Shown here in pieces: positions 52,835 to 60,967 of a DNA stretch of 64,000 nucleotides. The DNA is from Vibrio sp. 99-8-1. GTDB taxonomy: Bacteria; Pseudomonadota; Gammaproteobacteria; Enterobacterales; Vibrionaceae. Location: assembly GCF_013114595.1 (NCBI RefSeq), contig NZ_VTXE01000005.1, positions 62,001 through 126,000 on the forward strand. The letters are read 5' to 3'. Position numbers and translations under genes: made by a program. Below the pieces are notes generated by a model, which was not told the DNA's origin, did no database searches, and was given only the letters and a program-made list of their open reading frames with translations. How positions within the stretch are numbered: position 1 is the first letter of the stretch; each line of letters starts with the position of its first letter.

Positions 52835-53470
52835 GTGAAATATCAATTAGTTGATAGCTTAGAGTTAGACATGGAGACTTTACGTGTCAATTTTATTGAT
52901 GAAGATAAATGTCAAACTTCCATTAGACTTTCTAAAGCAGAAGCTAACATTTTATATTTTCTTTTTGAAAACAAAGATAAAGTTATTAATAAAGAAACAC
53001 TTATTGATATTGGTTGGGGAGATAGGAAGGTAGGCAATAATTCTATGAATGTGGCTATCTACAATTTAAGAAAGTGTCTAAATAGCAATGAAAACATCAA
53101 TTTAAACAATATACCGAAAATTGGTTACAAATTAACAATTACAGCTAATTCATTGCCTATAATCGAAAAAAGCCCCTCGATTTCTCGTGAAGATAAAGAG
53201 GAGATAAAACCAGCTAAAAACACCATATTGAATAAAAGCAAGAACTCTACCTTTATTAAAGCAAGTTTAATTATATTAAATTTAGTCGTAATGAAATTTA
53301 TGTTTATTACATATCTTAATCTAGTTGATGTAACATGCCATGACAATGAAATAGGCTCTATTTGTTACTCAAAGTCATATCAAGGACAAAAGGAGATAGC
53401 ATCACCTGGAATGACAGTTCTATCCAACATATTCAGCTTCCATAATCACAAGATCGAAAGAGTCAAATAG
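52835..53470 (+). CDS. ToxR/TcpP-like transmembrane transcription regulator
   Basis: 211 residues from a GTG at 52835, chosen because GGAG is six nt upstream and the protein then begins MKYQLVDSLELDMETLRVNF, as ToxR-type proteins do. An open frame from 52742 adds an unlikely leader. The winged-helix domain (~10-105) has LSKAEANILYFLFENKDKVINKETLIDIGWGDRKV and PKIGYKL, the OmpR/ToxR C-type fold. One TM helix (~141-164) puts a ~45-residue tail in the periplasm with two cysteines nine apart (Cys168, Cys177), as in TcpP. It is coupled to the next gene (2-bp gap). It senses envelope or host-type signals; the targets are unknown. Confidence 0.8.
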   Translation: MKYQLVDSLELDMETLRVNFIDEDKCQTSIRLSKAEANILYFLFENKDKVINKETLIDIGWGDRKVGNNSMNVAIYNLRKCLNSNENINLNNIPKIGYKLTITANSLPIIEKSPSISREDKEEIKPAKNTILNKSKNSTFIKASLIILNLVVMKFMFITYLNLVDVTCHDNEIGSICYSKSYQGQKEIASPGMTVLSNIFSFHNHKIERVK

Positions 53471-53472
53471 TC

Positions 53473-53958
53473 ATGAAATATCTGAAAGCATTTACCATTC
53501 TCAACATTTCTCTTAGTTTTCTTGTCATCTTTGCTGCATATATCAATGGATTAGGGTGTCAGTATACGATGAAGTACTGGTTACCTGACCTCCCATTTGA
53601 AATCTACTCTACTTGCAATGGCGGGCAACTAAACGTCGGTGTTTCTACTTACTCACCAACTCACAATACCATTGTTGAAATCAATGGCACTTTACTCTCT
53701 TTAGGTGAACACCAGTTCTTAATTGTTAGAGACATTGATAAGTTGGCACTGAACCTAGTTGATCAATATCCTTTTAAAGCTACTATTCAAAATAGCTTCA
53801 TTCTTTCTTCCAGAGTGAAACGTCTAAATCCTAATTGGGTAGGAATATTTTCAGATAGCCCTCTCAATATCGCTTTTCTTTCTAGAATTGAAGGGCCACT
53901 TAACCTTTATGAGCGACTCCATAGACTACCTGAACAACAACAGGAATCACTCAATTGA
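53473..53958 (+). CDS. TcpH/ToxS/VtrC-like periplasmic partner of the regulator
   Basis: 161 residues. One N-terminal TM helix (~5-26) anchors a periplasmic domain with two cysteines (Cys29, Cys48) early on. It follows the ToxR/TcpP-like gene after 2 bp, the arrangement of toxRS, tcpPH and vtrAC, where the second protein stabilises or completes the periplasmic sensor of the first. The predicted beta-rich domain (NVGVSTYSPTHNTIVEINGTLLSL, FLIVRDIDKLALNL) would fit a lipocalin-like VtrC-style fold, and the length equals my recollection of VtrC. I see no convincing residue-level match to any, so function rests on gene context. Confidence 0.65.
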   Translation: MKYLKAFTILNISLSFLVIFAAYINGLGCQYTMKYWLPDLPFEIYSTCNGGQLNVGVSTYSPTHNTIVEINGTLLSLGEHQFLIVRDIDKLALNLVDQYPFKATIQNSFILSSRVKRLNPNWVGIFSDSPLNIAFLSRIEGPLNLYERLHRLPEQQQESLN

Positions 53959-54036
53959 ACACGGTATTACTGCCGCAAGATGACAACCGTTCGATATGTA
54001 GCAACCTACAGCCCTACTGCTTAACATTAGTAGCTT

Positions 54037-54528
54037 CTATAGTTTTAATTCCGCCTCTTTCCAGCTATATGCGGAAGAATCAGGAACCAGTCTGAAATCA
54101 ATCTCATGACCAATACTGTCCAAAAAACGAAATGCGGCTATTTCTTCTTTACTTACGCATTGATTACTACCAATTGTGGACGTTCCTTCTCGAGCGCTCA
54201 TAGGCCCTACATTTATTTTTCCGCTCAAGTTAGCAAGGTTAATACCTCCTTTTAGCAGCGCTTTTAGCGTCACTGGTGATTTTGCAATCACAAAGTACTT
54301 CTTGTCACTTGCGATAACTTTAGGCAATTTTTCCATTGCAGTCTGAGTGTCGAACAACCATACTTTTACGTCAGTTACTGCCCCTTTCATCACTTTCGAT
54401 AGCAATGGATTTGACGCAACAGCATCATCTATAGCAATAATACCGTCACACGGACGTTCTTTAGCCCATCGCGTTATCAACTGCCCATGAATAACACGGT
54501 CATCTATCCTTACAAATGAGATAGTCAT
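54037..54528 (-). CDS. Orphan PTS mannose-family EIIB (paralogue)
   Basis: 163 residues from the ATG at 54528 (GGAG five nt upstream). IIB of the mannose/sorbose family, with its phosphohistidine at His15 in IDDRVIHGQL. By eye it is about 85% identical, and equal in length, to the EIIB at 58170-58661, so it is a recent duplicate. It lies beyond the terminator of the mannose-family operon, on the same strand, without IIA, IIC or IID. A half-site AGATATAAC of that regulon's operator lies at ~54574. It may be an alternative phosphocarrier or a regulatory copy. Confidence 0.88.
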   Translation of the reverse strand: MTISFVRIDDRVIHGQLITRWAKERPCDGIIAIDDAVASNPLLSKVMKGAVTDVKVWLFDTQTAMEKLPKVIASDKKYFVIAKSPVTLKALLKGGINLANLSGKINVGPMSAREGTSTIGSNQCVSKEEIAAFRFLDSIGHEIDFRLVPDSSAYSWKEAELKL

Positions 54529-54687
54529 AAATTCTCCAATATTCCGTATGTTACTTGTACACATAACAAAGAATAGATATAACCAAAACTATTGTCATTG
54601 CTAAACTAATAAATGAGTAATGAATAAATTATCTACTTAAAATCAACAGGTTATATTTTGACATAATTGATGTAGAACAATAGATGA

Positions 54688-54717
54688 ATACCTTCTGACT
54701 TCTTCGTCAGAAGGTAT
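54688..54717 (-). terminator. Terminator of the mannose-family PTS operon
   Basis: ATACCTTCTGAC (54688-54699) pairs perfectly with GTCAGAAGGTAT (54706-54717), a 12-bp stem and 6-nt loop, 23 bp after the AGE-family gene. The downstream minus strand is T-rich but broken. Confidence 0.75.
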
Positions 54718-54740
54718 ATATGCCTTACAATATTAAATAC

Positions 54741-55865
54741 TTACTTAGCCACTCGAATGAGTTCCGAAAAAGCAAGAAATATATGGTACAAAGTACTAGC
54801 AGGTGCTTTGGTTGAGACTGCCGTACCATCTTCATATACTTGATCGATCCACAACCCTTCCTCCGCTGGCGAGATATAGTAATCAAAAATTAAATCTATC
54901 ACTTCACAAACAGAGTCCGCTCTTTCCTGAGAAGGATATTGCTCATACATAGCAACCATGGCCTTTAAGTATTCTGTCTGACACCATAAGCGTGATGTCG
55001 AACGATACCGAGAACCATCGTCCTTAATTTCATCCAGCACTAACCCTCTTTCTGAATGACCATGTTTTGCTGCAAAGTGGAGCAGTTTTTTGGTCGCATC
55101 AGAGACATCTTCACCCGTTAATTTGGAATAGTGGCTCAATAACCAAACCCATTCATAATGATGACCAGGGTCTAGGTTCTCTGAGTCAGCGTGCGTCGCA
55201 GAAAAATCTTCCGCAAAAAACTCCCTCAGATAGTTTTCTTCCATAAACTTGGCACAAAAAAGTTCATGCAGCTTCATTGCTCGCTTTAACCACACCTGAC
55301 TATCTGACGCTTCATATAATGTCATCAATGCCTCAAATAAGTGCATATGTGGATTTTGGCTTCTCAATGACGACTTAGGATATTGAGAGTAGTAGCCTCC
55401 ATTCTCAGGATCTGATAAACAATTTTCAAACCACTGAAAGCATGTTTCAGCAGAGGCTAAACTGTCTGGATTCTTCGTCTCACTGTAATGCCAAGCATAG
55501 CCCAATAAGGCAAAAGCATGCTCATAAGCATTTAAAGAATCGTCATCTAACTTAAGCTGTTGATCGACAGAAAAACCAAATTGCCCATTTTCGTTTTTAA
55601 AAAAGTCAAAACCATTGCTAACCGCTTTATCAACAACACCGTGGTGATGATAGATTCCTAGCTGTTTAGCGTGAGCAAATACATACACCTGTCTAGGTTG
55701 AACCCGAAATCGTATCCCGCCCTCTTGATAAGGCAACTCACGGCTCAATAACCCTTCTTCAAACACGCCTGAAATTGAACAATATCCTTTGTCTTCCCAT
55801 AGCGGTAATGCCGAATCACTTAACCACAAGCGACAACGAGATGCTGCATCTTTGATTTTAGTCAT
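54741..55865 (-). CDS. AGE-family sugar epimerase/isomerase
   Basis: 374 residues, (alpha/alpha)6-barrel of the N-acylglucosamine 2-epimerase family, which includes mannose isomerase, mannose 2-epimerase and YihS-like enzymes. Active-site motifs: AFALLGYAW, RSQNPHMHLFEALM, GHHYEWVWLLSHY and RLWCQTEYLKA, supplying the family's catalytic histidines, glutamate and arginine. It acts on unphosphorylated or phosphorylated aldose/ketose pairs in the cytoplasm. It is last in the mannose-family PTS operon and overlaps the cupin isomerase gene by 8 nt, so translation is coupled. Together with that enzyme and the ManA-like protein it gives three isomerases in one operon; its sugar is undecided. Confidence 0.88.
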   Translation of the reverse strand: MTKIKDAASRCRLWLSDSALPLWEDKGYCSISGVFEEGLLSRELPYQEGGIRFRVQPRQVYVFAHAKQLGIYHHHGVVDKAVSNGFDFFKNENGQFGFSVDQQLKLDDDSLNAYEHAFALLGYAWHYSETKNPDSLASAETCFQWFENCLSDPENGGYYSQYPKSSLRSQNPHMHLFEALMTLYEASDSQVWLKRAMKLHELFCAKFMEENYLREFFAEDFSATHADSENLDPGHHYEWVWLLSHYSKLTGEDVSDATKKLLHFAAKHGHSERGLVLDEIKDDGSRYRSTSRLWCQTEYLKAMVAMYEQYPSQERADSVCEVIDLIFDYYISPAEEGLWIDQVYEDGTAVSTKAPASTLYHIFLAFSELIRVAK

Positions 55866-56415
55866 CTTGGTTCACTAGCCTCACATCGCCATCTTCACAT
55901 AGCACACGAACATTAAAGCCCTTTTCTTTAAGTTCTCCGTAATTGTGCCCAGCCACAGCAGGCCATACAGCCAATGCCGACAAGCGGACTTCACCAGTGT
56001 TAACCAGACGATGTGCGATATACCCACCAATATGATGGACGCTTCCAGGAAATACAGACTCAACAGTGACACCACCACTTTGATCTTGCAGGATCAGCAG
56101 TCCTTTACCAGCAGCACCAAAATAGTACTCCGCTTGTTCCTCTCTTTGGTGGAAGTGACCTCGGGTCATATGATACTCATTACCCACTAGTCCGGGTTCA
56201 ATATGAGACACCCCAAAATTTAACTCACCTTCATCAGATTCCGCTGGTAACATTTCAACACTGTAGACAACTTGATCTGGGTCCAACTGTGAATAAGCTC
56301 TTGTATCCGCAAATACACCTTCCAAAGACTTTATCGTCGTCGCTTTCGTTACTTTTGAATCAGACTCAATACGGCCAGTTAAAAAATCAACGCTTGGTGG
56401 AATTGAAATATTCAT
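55858..56415 (-). CDS. Cupin-type glucose-6-phosphate isomerase
   Basis: 185 residues, cupin fold, PGI family of the archaeal/thermophile type. The metal-binding motif is in GNEYHMTRGHFHQREEQAEYYFG (His, His, Glu), with the later histidine in HHIGGYIAHRLVNTG. It interconverts glucose 6-phosphate and fructose 6-phosphate and can also act on mannose 6-phosphate in some members. Finding this form in a Vibrio sugar operon, in addition to the normal Pgi expected elsewhere, is unusual. It follows the EIID gene after a 60-bp gap holding a GC-rich hairpin and overlaps the AGE gene. Confidence 0.9.
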   Translation of the reverse strand: MNISIPPSVDFLTGRIESDSKVTKATTIKSLEGVFADTRAYSQLDPDQVVYSVEMLPAESDEGELNFGVSHIEPGLVGNEYHMTRGHFHQREEQAEYYFGAAGKGLLILQDQSGGVTVESVFPGSVHHIGGYIAHRLVNTGEVRLSALAVWPAVAGHNYGELKEKGFNVRVLCEDGDVRLVNQDD

Positions 56416-56449
56416 CTTATTACTTACCTATAAATGTAAACACTGAAAA

Positions 56450-56466
56450 GGGGCGGGTTCCGCCCC
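56450..56466 (-). terminator. GC-rich hairpin between EIID and cupin isomerase genes
   Basis: GGGGCGG (56450-56456) pairs with CCGCCCC (56460-56466), GTT loop; on the minus strand it is followed by TTTT. It probably cuts most transcripts after the PTS genes, giving lower isomerase expression. Confidence 0.65.
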
Positions 56467-56475
56467 AAAGATAAA

Positions 56476-57336
56476 TTAGAAAATACCGGATACTACGCCC
56501 ACAGCCGCGACTGCTACTAACGCGTACATAGCATTGACTGGGCTTAAGTTTTTCTTAGCCATCGCCCACCAAGTACCAAGTACCACGAGTAAAGGTAACA
56601 GTTTAGGGAATATGCCATCCAACATTGCTTGAACATGAATATTCACGCCATCTTCTGTTATGAATTCCAAACCAGTACTTAAGTTTACGTAACTCGCAGC
56701 AACGCCACCCATTACAAAAATACCTAGTAAAGAAAGTGCCTCTCTTATTCGGGTTGACTTATCACTCACCAAAGCTTCTACCGAACCAGCCCCCATTTGG
56801 TAGCCTTTCATAAACAAGCTGTAAGAACCAAAAATAACAATCCCGTTATAGGCTACGATGTAAAATAGTGGACCCAAGATATTTCCGCCAGCCGCCAGAG
56901 CCATACCAATACTCAGTAGAATAGGTATCAACATTCCTGGAATCATAGAATCGCCAATCCCTGCAAGCGGCCCCATCAATCCGACTTTCAATGCATTGAT
57001 CGTTTCACCATCAATAGGCTCACCATTGGCTTTTTTCTCTTCCAGTCCCACAGCCATCCCATTGATGATTGCACCCAACTGAGGCTCAGTATTGTAGAAA
57101 GAAGAGTGACGCTTCATCGCTTCTGTACGTTTCTCTTTGTTTGGGTAAAGCTTTTTCAGAGCTGGCATCATCCCTAAACAAAAACCAAACGACTCTAAAC
57201 GCTCAAAACTCAATGATGAAAGGTTATACATCATCCAAGCACGCCAACATTTACGTAGATCTTTCTTAGTTAGTGTTGTCGGCTGTGTTTCTGTTTGAGC
57301 ATCGTTTTCGCTCTGCATTAGTATTGTATCGGCCAT
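56476..57336 (-). CDS. PTS mannose-family EIID
   Basis: 286 residues, inner-membrane IID of the mannose/sorbose family. The amphipathic N-terminal part starts LTKKDLRKCWRAWMMYNLSSLSFERLESFGF, then the conserved FYNTEPQLGAIINGMAVGLEE and GPLAGIGDSMIPGMLIPI, with two to three TM segments toward the C-terminus. It works with IIC as the membrane channel. The start codon shares a base with the IIC stop codon (TAATG), so the two are coupled. After it a GC-rich hairpin separates the isomerase genes. Confidence 0.92.
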   Translation of the reverse strand: MADTILMQSENDAQTETQPTTLTKKDLRKCWRAWMMYNLSSLSFERLESFGFCLGMMPALKKLYPNKEKRTEAMKRHSSFYNTEPQLGAIINGMAVGLEEKKANGEPIDGETINALKVGLMGPLAGIGDSMIPGMLIPILLSIGMALAAGGNILGPLFYIVAYNGIVIFGSYSLFMKGYQMGAGSVEALVSDKSTRIREALSLLGIFVMGGVAASYVNLSTGLEFITEDGVNIHVQAMLDGIFPKLLPLLVVLGTWWAMAKKNLSPVNAMYALVAVAAVGVVSGIF

Positions 57337-58139
57337 TAGAAATCGTCCTCATCATCAAGTTGAACTTGGGTTGTCGCCGCAACTGCAGGCTGTGGTGCAG
57401 GTTTATATGCAAAATGGAATAAAGCAAATAGAGCCCCTACAATAACGAGTCCTATCATATTCAGCTTTAAGAAAACAACGCAGACAAAACCAACAAGGAA
57501 ATAGATCAACATGCTAGATTCTTTGATTATCTGTTTCAAAAGAATAGCAATACCTACAGCTGGAAGTATTCCTCCTAATACGCTCATAGTGTCTAACACC
57601 ACTTGCGGTAAGCTACTCATAAACCCTTCGATGTACTGATTACCAAAATAGACGGCAATAAAACTTGGGGTGAATCGCATCAAAAAGTTCGTTATTTGAG
57701 GATAGATAGCCGAGTTTAAGTAGACACCGTGATCATCGCCTTTATCTACGCACACTTCAGCTCTATGGTTCCAGTAAGAGTTCAACACCATCATAAAGTT
57801 GAATACAATCGTACCTGCGATACCAATGGTTGCTGCGATGGCCACCGCGACTTCCACACCTTGTCCAGACATCACGCCTAATGCTACAGCGGGAAAAGCA
57901 ACAAAGTTAAGATCAGCAGGCATTGCACCACCCGGCGTTACCATCGCAATGTAAACTGCCTGTACAGCCACACCAACCATAATACCGGTCTCTAAATCAC
58001 CCAATACTAAACCGACTAACATACCAGAAACCAATGGACGAGTTATGGTGTACCATCCACCAGTTAGACCTAACAACCAAGGTGTTGTCAGGGCACCGAG
58101 ATAACAGAAGACCCCGATGAGTAATGCTTCAAAAAACAT
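57336..58139 (-). CDS. PTS mannose-family EIIC
   Basis: 267 residues, IIC of the mannose/sorbose family with about 7 hydrophobic segments. Typical parts are TTPWLLGLTGGWYTITRPLVSGMLVGLVLGDLETGIMVGVAVQAVYIA and the acidic sugar-contact stretch TPGGAMPADLNFVAFPAVALG. It makes the sugar translocation unit with IID. The C-terminus is an acidic tail (LDDEDDF) instead of the usual short end, a small oddity of unknown meaning. It is preceded by IIB after 30 bp. Confidence 0.92.
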   Translation of the reverse strand: MFFEALLIGVFCYLGALTTPWLLGLTGGWYTITRPLVSGMLVGLVLGDLETGIMVGVAVQAVYIAMVTPGGAMPADLNFVAFPAVALGVMSGQGVEVAVAIAATIGIAGTIVFNFMMVLNSYWNHRAEVCVDKGDDHGVYLNSAIYPQITNFLMRFTPSFIAVYFGNQYIEGFMSSLPQVVLDTMSVLGGILPAVGIAILLKQIIKESSMLIYFLVGFVCVVFLKLNMIGLVIVGALFALFHFAYKPAPQPAVAATTQVQLDDEDDF

Positions 58140-58169
58140 AAAAATATCCTTTTGTTTAACGTTAATTTT

Positions 58170-58661
58170 TTATAGCTTTGATTCAGCGTCTTGCCACGTA
58201 TAAGCGGCGGAATCAGGAACCAATCTAAAATCAATCTCATGACCAATGTTGGTCAGGAAACGAAACGCTTCTATTTCTTCCTGATTTACACATTGATTAC
58301 TGCCAATCGTAGTCGTACCTTCACGAGCACTCATGGGCCCAACATTTATTTTTCCATTCAGGTTAGTTAAGTCGATACCTCCTTCTAACAGTTTTTTTAA
58401 CGTCACTGGTGATTTCGCAATCACAAAATATTTTTTGTCACTTGCGATAACTTTAGGCAGTTTCTCGATTGCGGTTTGAGTGTTGAACAACCACACCTTT
58501 ACGTCTGTCACCGCTCCTTTCATTACCTTGGAAAGTAATGGATCTGCGGCAACTGCGTCATCAACAGCAATGATGCCTTCACACGGTCGTTCTTTTGCCC
58601 ATCGCGTGACTAGCTGACCATGAATGACTCGGTCGTCGATTCTTACAAATGAAATTGACAT
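58170..58661 (-). CDS. PTS mannose-family EIIB
   Basis: 163 residues, IIB of the mannose/sorbose family. His15 in IDDRVIHGQLVTRWAKERPC is the phosphorylated residue; the DAVAADPLLSKVMKG and NVGPMSAREGTTTIGSNQCV segments are typical. It receives phosphate from the IIA encoded 9 bp upstream and hands it to sugar bound by IIC/IID. A near-duplicate is encoded at 54037-54528 beyond the operon terminator. Confidence 0.93.
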   Translation of the reverse strand: MSISFVRIDDRVIHGQLVTRWAKERPCEGIIAVDDAVAADPLLSKVMKGAVTDVKVWLFNTQTAIEKLPKVIASDKKYFVIAKSPVTLKKLLEGGIDLTNLNGKINVGPMSAREGTTTIGSNQCVNQEEIEAFRFLTNIGHEIDFRLVPDSAAYTWQDAESKL

Positions 58662-58670
58662 GGCTTCTCC

Positions 58671-59108
58671 TTAGAAGTCCTCTGAATTATCTTCGCTATC
58701 GTCAGGCAGTTGTGCATGAACAATAGTATTTAGTGCTTCGCGCTGTAGGTTTTTTGCCACTTCTCTGACATCTTTTTCATCTTCGAAATCGGCGCTCATT
58801 AATAACGTAGGAAAATTAACGCCTGCGATAACTTCTACCGGAACTGGAAATTTGTCATCAAACGCGTAAGTACAAGCGACGTTATATGGAGTCCCGCACT
58901 CCAAATCACACAGCACGATAATTCCATCGACTTTACGAGCCGCAATCGCTTTTATTTGATCATCAAATTCAACTTTAAAATCTTCAATACCCCCATCTTC
59001 TGAAAGAGAAACGCAGCTAATATGTGGCACTTCTCCAAACACCATCTTGGCACTAGTTACTAACGCGTGACAAAGTGGACCATGGGTTGCCGTTAAAAAA
59101 TGAATCAT
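58671..59108 (-). CDS. PTS mannose-family EIIA
   Basis: 145 residues, IIA-Man fold. Phosphohistidine His9 is in FLTATHGPLCHAL, followed by VDGIIVLCDLECGTPYNVA and VPVEVIAGVNFPTLL, the standard family motifs. It is a separate protein, not fused to IIB as in E. coli ManX. The C-terminus is acidic (DDSEDNSEDF). It starts 2 bp after the ManA-like gene and precedes IIB by 9 bp, so the operon is tightly packed. It takes phosphate from general HPr, as this operon has no HPr or EI of its own. Confidence 0.92.
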   Translation of the reverse strand: MIHFLTATHGPLCHALVTSAKMVFGEVPHISCVSLSEDGGIEDFKVEFDDQIKAIAARKVDGIIVLCDLECGTPYNVACTYAFDDKFPVPVEVIAGVNFPTLLMSADFEDEKDVREVAKNLQREALNTIVHAQLPDDSEDNSEDF

Positions 59109-59110
59109 AG

Positions 59111-60880
59111 TTATCCTCTCACGTAAGCTTTAATAGTCGCGATTTCCTGACCTTCACTTTCACCATACGGGCGAATAGTGTATTCCTCTATCTGAGCTGG
59201 AATAATGAAGGTTTCTGCGTAATGCACCACATAAGGTTCGAATGCGTTACTCGGACTTTCAACAAGTGCTTCGCGCCCTTCTATTAGGTTTAGAACGTTT
59301 ACGCTACCACCAGTACGATGCAGTACCGGCTGACTAAACCAGTGTCTTCTTGTCTCAATAAACTCCCTTTCATGTAAGCCCGTTCGCTCTTCACGCCACC
59401 CTTCACCACTCGCGATTTCTGTTACATCATTAACAAGATTAGACTCTGTCCATTCAGTATCCCTATCCCACTGAATAACTTCGCTTCCATGTTCTAGATG
59501 CACAGGACGAGGCTGACCATCTAACCCAAGACGATCCCAATCCCATAACTTAAAAGTAAAGATGTACGGAGTGGCACTTATCTCCAGAACCATAGAGCCC
59601 GAACCAGAGCAATGCACAGTTCCGGCTGGAATTAAGAAGTGGTCATGCTTCTTCGCAGGAAATTTGTTGATAAACTTCTCATCGTCAAAAGATTTTTCAC
59701 CTCGTTGCGCGGCCTGCAAATCTTCCATCATTTCTTCTGGATTAATCCCTGACTTAACACCAAGATAAACCGTCGCATCTTCGTCGGCATCAAGCATGTA
59801 ATAACTTTCATCTTGGGTGTAATGCATCCCAAACTGGTCTTGAATGTATTCGGTTAATGGATGAACTTGCAAACTAAGATGCTGGCCTTGCATTGTGTCT
59901 AAAAAATCAAAACGAATAGGGAACTCAGCACCAAACCTAGCGTGTACTTGTTCGCCGAGAAGCTGCTTTGGTTTCTGTAAAACAAGATTTTGCGAAGGAA
60001 TTTCTAAACGAACATCACCAATTTGTAGAAACAGGCTGTTCTCTTCAGGGACACAATCAAAACACCATGCATAATTGTCAGCGGAACGGTCTAGATCACA
60101 GACCTCTTTCATCCATTGTCCCCCCCAGACACCAGGGTCGAAAAATGGAACAACGCGAAAAGGTTGACGGGTGGCTTGCTCCAAACCAGCCATAACGGCA
60201 GCACCTGAAGCCATTTTAGGTACGTTTGGAACGTTAGTATCTAAAACAAAATCAACGGTAGGTAACAGCTTGTTTTTATAACGATCAAATACACGCCATT
60301 CAATGAAAAAAGAACGTTTGTAACGGCGAAGTACATCTTCATCTAGGTTTTCAACACCCCAGTTTCCTAGCTCCCCACGACGAAAACGCTGCTGAATTTC
60401 CCAGCGAGCTAAGTCAGCATATATTACAATGTCACCTTGGTGTATTAGTGAAGCACCAGCACCATAGATAACAATTAAACCTTCAGAAATTTCTTCTACT
60501 TGAGCACGTAATGCAGCGATTTTGTTGCTATCAAAAAACTCTTCCATTTTATGGTTAGAAAGAATGCCGAACACTCTATCGTCAGTAATATGACGCTCTA
60601 ACATTTCAAATATTTTGCTTTCTGAATGCTTAGCTGTTTCTGAATTGATAGCACATTTGAAATTGAGCTTGTCAATGAGATCTAACTTCAGCTCATTTAA
60701 GTTGACACCATGATAGGTGTCGACAACCAAAACTGTTTTGTTTAATCCTAGATTGGAGATACCGCTGTTTACTTTATCCGCTATTGATGACCATGATTCA
60801 CATGCACCATTGGTATAGCCTTTAACATTTACGACCGGAAATTTGTCGTAGTTTGCTTTCTTACCCTTTAGAAAAGTCAT
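59111..60880 (-). CDS. ManA-like mannose-6-phosphate isomerase with N-terminal domain
   Basis: 589 residues. The C-terminal part (~235-589) is a type I phosphomannose isomerase: HLSLQVHPLTEYIQ with zinc-binding His/Gln, the HDHFLIPAGTVHCSGSGSMVLEIS segment with further ligands, and the DWDRLGLDGQPRP and C-terminal jelly-roll. The N-terminal ~225 residues form an extra Rossmann-like domain (TVLVVDTYHGVNLNEL, IVIYGAGASLI, VIYADLARWEIQQRF) resembling nucleoside/sugar kinases but lacking a P-loop. Proteins of this long form are known beside mannose-type PTS genes. It converts mannose 6-phosphate to fructose 6-phosphate, or a near analogue. First gene of the operon; operator and CRP-like sites lie upstream. 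Confidence 0.85.
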   Translation of the reverse strand: MTFLKGKKANYDKFPVVNVKGYTNGACESWSSIADKVNSGISNLGLNKTVLVVDTYHGVNLNELKLDLIDKLNFKCAINSETAKHSESKIFEMLERHITDDRVFGILSNHKMEEFFDSNKIAALRAQVEEISEGLIVIYGAGASLIHQGDIVIYADLARWEIQQRFRRGELGNWGVENLDEDVLRRYKRSFFIEWRVFDRYKNKLLPTVDFVLDTNVPNVPKMASGAAVMAGLEQATRQPFRVVPFFDPGVWGGQWMKEVCDLDRSADNYAWCFDCVPEENSLFLQIGDVRLEIPSQNLVLQKPKQLLGEQVHARFGAEFPIRFDFLDTMQGQHLSLQVHPLTEYIQDQFGMHYTQDESYYMLDADEDATVYLGVKSGINPEEMMEDLQAAQRGEKSFDDEKFINKFPAKKHDHFLIPAGTVHCSGSGSMVLEISATPYIFTFKLWDWDRLGLDGQPRPVHLEHGSEVIQWDRDTEWTESNLVNDVTEIASGEGWREERTGLHEREFIETRRHWFSQPVLHRTGGSVNVLNLIEGREALVESPSNAFEPYVVHYAETFIIPAQIEEYTIRPYGESEGQEIATIKAYVRG

Positions 60881-60913
60881 GTTCCCTTTACCTGTATAAC
60901 TTGATTGAAATTA

Positions 60914-60931
60914 TGATATATCGTTATATCA
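60914..60931. promoter_or_regulatory. LacI-type operator O1, PTS operon
   Basis: TGATATATCGTTATATCA, 18 bp, inverted repeat with half-site WGRTATAWC and central CG, 34 bp before the ManA-like start codon. The same pattern recurs at 61383 and 63523. Confidence 0.75.
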
Positions 60932-60951
60932 CTTTGTACAACATTCAACTA

Positions 60952-60967
60952 AGTGATAAAAGTCACA
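60952..60967. promoter_or_regulatory. CRP-like site
   Basis: AGTGATAAAAGTCACA, matching nine of ten positions of TGTGA-N6-TCACA, placed 72 bp upstream of the ManA-like start and next to operator O1. It suggests cAMP-CRP activation of the operon. Confidence 0.55.
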
